Assembly (NCBI GenBank): GCA_963920635.1 | Contig: OY987298.1 | Span: 21,237,647-21,301,646, forward strand | Reading direction: 5' to 3' | Origin: Pseudeuparius sepicola | Lineage: Eukaryota; Arthropoda; Insecta; Coleoptera; Anthribidae | DNA: 64,000 bases | Translations under genes and position numbers: made by a program | Shown here: positions 58,576-64,000 of the stretch, piece by piece | Layout: every line of letters starts with the position of its first letter | Numbering within the stretch: the first letter of the stretch is position 1 | Notes under the pieces: generated by a model | What the model was told of the DNA's origin: nothing | Database searches by the model: none | Seen by the model: only the letters and a program-made list of their open reading frames with translations

Positions 58576-58809
58576 ATGACAAACCCGAGGATAAACCTGA
58601 AGTGAAATCGTCGTACATACGAATTATTAAGTATATAAAAGTGGTTTTCGAATATGACATTTTTTGTGTATACTCTGGCTAAATAGAAATCTAAAGTGGT
58701 ATTTTTTTTCAAATGAAGTAATTTTGTTTTTGCATTAAAAAAGAGAAACGAATGAAGTTAGATAAATGAGAAATAGGTATTCATTCGTTATTTTTTTGGG
58801 CGTGGCGCA
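58576..58809. other. Short AT-rich spacer
   Basis: No gene or repeat boundary recognised. Confidence 0.35.
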
Positions 58810-59453
58810 GAACTAGGAAAAGTTCATAATTCAAATTCGTGGTAGGAATCTACGGTGCTATGAAACTAAATCTCGAAATTCTTGTTTTCCTTTTAATACT
58901 CGTACAAAAAAATCATATTGCACTGTTCAGTTCCTGACGAAGATTTACCATCAGTACCCCAGCAACTACCTAGGTCAAAGGATCAAAAATTTGATTCGAG
59001 TATAGAACTCCAGATTTGCCCAAGCTCTTAAACTGTCCGCTCTGTCGCCGAGGTTTCCAACCTTTTAATTCGGAAGTTGTAGGCGTCGGACCCGCGTTTT
59101 TCCTCCCCTCAATCCCGATTCCTAATTCCGAACATTCCCGTGCCGGGAAAAAGTTGGCGGACAGCGGGAAGCCGTGGCGACGCCGCGGCCGACAAAAAGA
59201 ATGCGTGATTAGGGTCCGGAGGTGAAGCGAAAACCCCGCAGGCGATTTGATAACTTTTTATTGGTCCGGGCGCCCAATAGAAAACTTCTGGGAAGTTCGG
59301 CCGGCCTGGGCCGACCCTATAAAACTGTCGTAATTAAGTAATAGACGCAGGGTAGGATATGGGTTTATGGGATATTAATATGGAATGACTTTGAGGCTCG
59401 TTGCGGGCTTTATGGGCACGTATTTAGTAGGATATCATTAACGGTTTTCGGCG
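58810..59453. repeat. GC-rich repeated segment (set 3), copy 2
   Basis: Same order of landmarks as copy 1, and extends further right through GACTTTGAGGCTCGTTGCGG and GGCACGTATTTAGTAGGATA to GGTTTTCGGCG. Nearly identical to copy 3 by eye across the CpG-rich core. Confidence 0.92.
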
Positions 59454-59755
59454 TATACCTATTTGTAATAAGGAATCGTTCATATATTTTGGAACTGAAA
59501 TAAAGTATTTTCTTTACTTTTTACTGTTTATTATTTCCTACAAATAATATAAATCGAAGACCAAGCATAATATTATGCCTGGTTCATACAGCTTCTTTAT
59601 CTTTTAGTTTTATTTTATTTTTACCAATAACACATTTCCTTTATTTGTACTTATCAATGGCATTTGAAATTTCTTTAAAATAAAGTACCTATATGTAAGA
59701 CTATAAGAGAGAAATAAGAAGGGGAAAGTGGGAATACTAAATAATAGTATATTAC
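59454..59755. other. AT-rich spacer, no gene
   Basis: No motif recognised. Confidence 0.35.
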
Positions 59756-59756
59756 A

Positions 59757-59865
59757 TAGCGAGAGTTGTAAACAGCTTATTACGAATCAGTGGAAAAGTT
59801 GCGCACGAGCCGCGCAGCGGCGAGTGCTGTAATTCCACGGGTATGTAATAAGCTTACAACTCGAG
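59757..59865. repeat. GC-tipped hairpin element
   Basis: GAGTTGTAAACAGCTTATTAC and its partner GTAATAAGCTTACAACTC form a stem (left copy written GAGAGTTGTAAACAGC). The CAGTGGAA/TTCCACGG pair continues it, enclosing the GC-rich loop region GCGCACGAGCCGCGCAGCGG. The same kind of GCGCACGG motif occurs at 55.07 kb. Confidence 0.75.
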
Positions 59866-60340
59866 TTTTGTATTATAATTTTTCTTCGACGAAAGAAAAA
59901 CTATTATAATAGAAAAACTATACTTCTGATTATCTGACAGGCACCCGTGATAAATGCGTTTTAATTAAGAACAGATACGTAATTTTTTTATTACGTGTCA
60001 ATCATTACGTGTCTGTGTTCGTAACAATGGACTTACTTGTAACCTAAACCGGTATGTTACTAGCATAGCTGCGTGTAAAAGTTACACAACACGGTGCTAA
60101 CCTTACACAACGCCGTGTTAAATATTCACACCAGCATATTTCTTATTGACACCAGAAGAAGTGAAATTGACCAAAAAAGAAGGTGTAAAATTTACCAGAT
60201 ATGGTGTGTGTGGACTTATATAGACCACTTTTCGTGTCAAATTTAACACCGGATTTTTTAAGTTATACGGGTAAGCGTCCATTATAGGTAGTAATTATTG
60301 TAAAAAATATAGGGTAATAAATAGTCTGTTTCCTATAACT
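59866..60340. other. Spacer with repeated ACAC(C)GG words
   Basis: At 60070-60265 words such as TTACACAACACGGTG, TTACACAACGCCGTG, ACACCAG and ACACCGGATTTTTTA recur; the last is repeated at 60476-60490. No gene. Confidence 0.4.
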
Positions 60341-60404
60341 CTATTTATTTTGGTGACCGGTTTCACAGACTTAAACTGTCTGCATCTTCAGACCAAATAG
60401 ATAA
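60341..60404 (-). ncRNA. Hammerhead-like ribozyme motif 3
   Basis: On the minus strand: helix I strand UUUGGU, core CUGAAGA (complement of 60385-60391; fits CUGANGA), one extra U, helix II GCAGAC/GUCUGU (first pair a wobble), GAAA (60361-60364), self-complementary ACCGGU (60356-60361), C at the cleavage position (60355), then ACCAAA. Helix I is six perfect pairs. This is the most complete of the candidates for helix I and cleavage base. The loopless helix III implies that a dimer would be needed, as reported for retroelement hammerheads with minimal stem III. Confidence 0.55.
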
Positions 60405-60465
60405 GCAAATCTCTAGCTTTTTGCTTATCTATTTGGTCTGAAGATGCAGATAGTTTAAGTCTGTG
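60364..60465. repeat. 102-bp near-perfect hairpin
   Basis: CACAGACTTAAACTGTCTGC... to ...AAATAGATAAGCAAA is mirrored by TTTGCTTATCTATTTGG... to ...GTCTGTG, about 45-bp arms with one mismatch and an ~10-bp loop. Its left arm is the ribozyme motif 3 sequence; the right arm is a second copy in opposite orientation that stops just before GAAA. Confidence 0.95.
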
Positions 60466-60493
60466 TATATTTTTTACACCGGATTTTTTACTG

Positions 60494-61093
60494 TGTGCTA
60501 TGAAACTAACTCTCGAAATTCTTGTTTTCCTTTTAATACTCGTACAAAAAAATCATATTGCACTGTTCAGTTCCTGACGAAGATTTACCATCAGTACCCC
60601 AGCAACTAGCTAGGTCAAAGGATCGAAAATTTGATTCGAGTATAGAACTCCAGATTTGCCCAAGCTCTTAAACTGTCCGCTCTGTCGCCGAGGTTTCCAA
60701 CCTTTTAATTCGGAAGTTGTAGGCGTCGGACCCGCGTTTTTCCTCCCCCCAATCCCGATTCCTAATTCCGAACATTCCCGTGCCGGGAAAAAGTTGGCGG
60801 ACAGCGGGAAGCCGTGGCGACGCCGCGGCCGACAAAAATAATGCGTGATTAGGGTCCGGAGGTGAAGCGAAAACTCCGCCGGCGATTTGATAACTTTTTA
60901 TTGGTCCGGGCGCCCAATAGAAAACTTCTGGGAAGTTCGGCCGACCTGGGCGGACCCTATAAAACTGTCGTAATTAAGTAATGGACGCAGGGTAGGATAT
61001 GGGTTTATGGGATATTAATATGGAATGACTTTGAGGCTCGTTGCGGGCTTTATGGGCACGTATTTAGTAGGATATCGTTAACGGTTTTCGGCG
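60494..61093. repeat. GC-rich repeated segment (set 3), copy 3
   Basis: From GTGCTATGAAACTAAC to GGTTTTCGGCG. Very few differences from copy 2 (for example ACTAGCTAGG for ACTACCTAGG, CAAAAATAATGCG for CAAAAAGAATGCG). Flanking sequence differs, so the repeat edges are sharp. Confidence 0.92.
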
Positions 61094-61384
61094 AGAGTGG
61101 TATAAAATCGCGGGATTTTCAGCAAAGCATCAAGAGCTTCTGGAGTGGACTGGATTACGTGTTTCTAATGTGAACCAACTAAATGCAAAATCAGTTTCCT
61201 GCAGCTTGATCGTGGTAAAACTAGCAAAAAGAATGTATGCTAAATGAAATGGAAAAGTAAAGTTGTTATTGTGTCTTTAACAGATGCAAACAAATTATAA
61301 TAGACTGATTTTTTGTCTAGAAATAAATTATACACGTAACAGACATGTGACTGCCTTTATCGTTCATAGATCATAGTATACCTA
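61094..61384. other. No gene; TATA-like word after the repeat
   Basis: AGAGTGGTATAAAATCGCGGG starts directly after the set 3 segment. No reading frame follows, so promoter function is unsupported. Confidence 0.3.
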
Positions 61385-62173
61385 GGGGAACGTGGGGGAA
61401 TATCGACTATCTAAGAACTATTGCAAATTTCTAATATACTTATTGCTACAAATGCCCGAAAATTTCACAAGAGCCAGTATATGAACTGTTCTTTGAGATC
61501 AACATTGAAAATTTTATACAACTGCAATACTTTCTTTTTAATATCATTTTTAAAATAATGTAAAAAAATCGGTTAATATCGATCAGTAGGGTAATATCGA
61601 CCATCACTGCAGGTAATATCGACCAAATATAAAATTGTGACTATTTTAAGGTTTCTAAATCTGGGTCATAACAAATTGTAAAAAAAACGGAAATTGTTCA
61701 AAACACATTTATTTAGCATACTACAGGAGATAATTAAGTGTTACAATTATCGCTGCGGGTAATATCGATCAAGCGGGTAATATCGACCGATCTGATCGAC
61801 ATTACCCCAAAGCCTACGGATAACCTCAAAATTAAACAGATTAGAAAAACATGAAAATAATCAGCAGAATTTAAGGCCATAGCGACCTAATTGACTATTG
61901 CACCTAATAACAACTTAATGGCGAGAATATATAAAATACGAATCACTCCTTACCTTATCAAAAACAGTGGAAATATTATAAGAAATATAACAATTCCAGA
62001 TATTTCACAACTCAGTCTACACGGCGAGTGGAATCCCCGAACTAAACATGGCTGACACTTTCAACCGAAGCTTACTAACGGTGGAAGGGGGCGCTGGCAT
62101 CTTACGGCGCCAAACAACGTAGATTTGAATGAGATCGATATTACCCCGCGGTCGATATTCCCCCACGTTCCCC
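61385..62173. repeat. Pogo-type MITE, 789 bp, TA duplication
   Basis: GGGGAACGTGGGGGAATATC is mirrored by GATATTCCCCCACGTTCCCC, and TA flanks both ends (61383-61384, 62174-62175). A GGTAATATCGA(C/T)C motif is repeated at least six times inside (about 61571, 61590, 61612, 61758, 61775) and inverted near the right end, a pattern of subterminal transposase sites. The TIR style (GGGGRA...) and TA target resemble the 24.7-kb pogo element, but the sequence differs. No transposase. Confidence 0.85.
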
Positions 62174-62236
62174 TAGTCGTCTCGACGAATAGCTATAGGG
62201 CATTGACAGTTCGTTTGTCATTTGCCAAACTCCTTA
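62174..62236. other. Short spacer
   Basis: Sixty bases between two elements; nothing seen. Confidence 0.3.
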
Positions 62237-63509
62237 TACAGAGTGTCCCAGAATATGTGATCAATCTCCCGGATTTATACAGGGGACCTTAAAATACCAC
62301 GACAAGTTGCTATACAAATTTTCCCAGGAGGGTCTACCTACGGAGATACAAGCCCCTATAAAGGACAACCGATGAACGATAGATAAGACTCGTTAAAAAG
62401 AGCCCATGAAAACAATTTTAGCTTATTTGGTTTGCCAGCGACGGACTAGCTGTAGCACAATAATATCAATTTTTTTACACCCTTTACGATATAGGCACAA
62501 AAATATTGCTACGATATCAATTTCTAAGCCAACTTTTTTGAACATTATGATTTCAAAAATTATGGAAAATTTGCAAATTTAAACGTTCTGAGGAATTGTA
62601 AAAAGCGTATAACAAAATTTTGGGAGCGTATGACAAAAAAATAGTGTTTGTCACACGTACCTAAATGAAGTTTTTCAGGACTCATCTGCTATTCCGGACT
62701 CGGCTAACGCCTCCTCCGGAAACAGCAATGATTCGGCCCTGAAAAACTTCATTTTAGGTACTTGTAACAAAAATAACTATTTTAGATAGCTTGAACCATA
62801 AACTAAAAAAGACACTCTTGGTTGATATCGATAAAATAAACTGTTTACAAGAAGGAACTATTTTTGTTTAATACGATTTTTATTACATAATTTTGTATGT
62901 CGGTTCAACATGAACTTCTTCTAATGTTATGCATTCCCTAGCTCTACGAATCGAAAATTGTTAAATCGGTACATGTCATAAAACGACCACACCAACAAAA
63001 AACAATTGAAATAAAAGTGGAATTTTTTAAATAGGCACATAAAGAATGTAAATTTCATCGGTTTAGGTCTCTTTCCGAATGCAATCAAAACAAAAATAGT
63101 TTTTTTCTCGAAAACAGTTCATTTGATCGATATCAACCAAGAGTGTATTTTTTTAGTTTAAGGTTTAAGCTACCTAAAAATATTATTTTTGTGTCTTTAT
63201 CGTAAAGGGTGTAAAAGAATTGACATTATTGTGATACAGCTAGTAAACCAAACCCAATAAAGCAAAATTGTTTTCATGGGCCCTTTTTAAAGTGTCTTAT
63301 GTATCGTCCATCGTATTAAAAAAAATTAAATTGCACAAAGTATTTTAAAAGTTATTTAAAAAAAAATCGATTTTCAGGGGCGTTCTTTAGGGGCTTGTAT
63401 CTCCGTAGGTGGGCCCTCTGGAGAAATTTTTTATAGGAACTTGTCATGTTATTTTAACGTCCCCTGTATAAATCCGAAAGATTGCCCACGCATTTTGGGA
63501 CACCCTGTA
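62237..63509. repeat. 1.27-kb foldback element (TACAGAGTGTCCC ends)
   Basis: TACAGAGTGTCCCAGAATATG is mirrored imperfectly by CATTTTGGGACACCCTGTA. CCTACGGAGATACAAGCCCC, GCCCATGAAAACAATTTT, ACACCCTTTACGATA and GTACCTAAA.TGAAGTTTTTCAGG are inverted between arms, down to a small GC-richer centre (62690-62745). Arms of about 450-600 bp. TA flanks. Confidence 0.88.
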
Positions 63510-63818
63510 TATTGCCAGGAATAAAGCCTAGGCAAACAAGTTTGGAAGAAGCAGCAATAAGAAACATTTCTGCGTTTTGTGGTGTAAACAAAATATTGTG
63601 ACAAAAATGAAATACGCCCTGGCACCTCCGACTTGTCGGTTGGTATGAACTAAATTAATTACCAGAGTCCCAATTCTGGTGTCCGATTATTCAACAAGAC
63701 GAGTATAATAGTATAGTGTTAAACTTGAGGAAAATCAGTAGAACCATTGAGTAATCACTCAACGGTAGAACCGTTAAATAATTAAATATATAAATTTTAA
63801 AGCCCCTATATTGAGCTA
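63510..63818. other. AT-rich spacer, no gene
   Basis: No motif recognised. Confidence 0.35.
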
Positions 63819-64000
63819 AACGCAAAATCAAGAAATATTTTTTGAGCTTTTACCTCCCTTCTGACTTCTACCGCTGGTTTTACTCACTTTTGACGCACCC
63901 TGTAGATATACATTTTACAGGGGGTCAAATAGGTAATTCGTCCAGTTCGATAATTTTCCTAATTTTTGAGATAAAAAGACGAACTAAAAACCATAGTTTT
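63819..64000 (+). repeat. Dispersed repeat R2, copy 2 (runs off the window)
   Basis: Matches 57377-57550 at both ends. In its middle TTGACGCACCCTGTA...TACAGGGGGTCAA forms a short hairpin that looks like two element ends head to head; this is absent from the other copy. Confidence 0.8.

Noticed and set aside
56999..60841. Near-identical ~61-69-codon frames in the three set 3 copies (LNCPLCRRGFQPFNSE)
   Set aside because: No ATG at the start, no second metal-binding pair, and the frame copies simply follow from DNA duplication.
61100..61130. GGTATAAAATCGCGGG as a core promoter
   Set aside because: No properly spaced initiator, no downstream exon or frame.

Overview
The window is AT-rich nuclear DNA from an animal, most probably an insect. 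Support for this comes from the repeat content (pogo, Harbinger, Tc1/mariner, Ty3/gypsy-type and CR1/Jockey-type relics), many short elements ending in TACAGGGTG / CACCCTGTA next to TA, and frequent TAGGTACCTA words. The insect order cannot be fixed from sequence alone. No complete host protein-coding gene is visible. The only host-gene candidate is a short first exon at about 47.9 kb (start of a SAM-like domain followed by a splice donor). The window could be intergenic or lie inside a very large intron.

Layout. 0-5.5 kb: inverted-repeat elements, including a near-perfect 640-bp palindrome, and a decayed Ty3/gypsy reverse-transcriptase fragment. 5.5-11 kb: mostly featureless. 11.4-15.2 kb: a TTAA-flanked MITE, a partly duplicated Harbinger relic and a hammerhead-like ribozyme motif. 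17.7-22 kb: three long foldback elements and a Tc1/mariner transposase scrap. 22.6-24.4 kb: a TIR-bounded block of degenerate 40-bp repeats. 24.6-31 kb: a minisatellite-bearing dispersed repeat interrupted at a TA by an almost complete 3.07-kb pogo-like transposon, followed by a duplicated GC-rich segment with a second hammerhead-like motif between the copies. 31-36.7 kb: a large composite foldback, a probable LTR with primer-binding site (minus strand) and a second mariner scrap. 38.6-44 kb: three diverged copies of a GC-rich segment. 44.1-46.2 kb: a 5'-truncated non-LTR retrotransposon next to a P-like element remnant with a THAP finger start. 47.8-51.7 kb: the candidate first exon and a second probable LTR. 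53.5-61.1 kb: two more copies of the dispersed minisatellite repeat, several MITEs, a three-copy GC-rich segment and a third hammerhead-like motif inside a hairpin. 61.4-63.5 kb: a pogo-type MITE and a 1.27-kb foldback.

How it fits together. The locus has been shaped by nested transposition and by repeated local duplication of GC-rich blocks. Three separate sets of such blocks (28.5/30.4 kb; 38.6/41.7/43.8 kb; 56.8/58.8/60.5 kb) are the strongest non-transposon signal. Three hammerhead-like ribozyme motifs, all on the minus strand, and one degenerate candidate are the most unusual functional signal. All protein-coding remnants of mobile elements are broken by stops or frameshifts; the pogo element is the least damaged.
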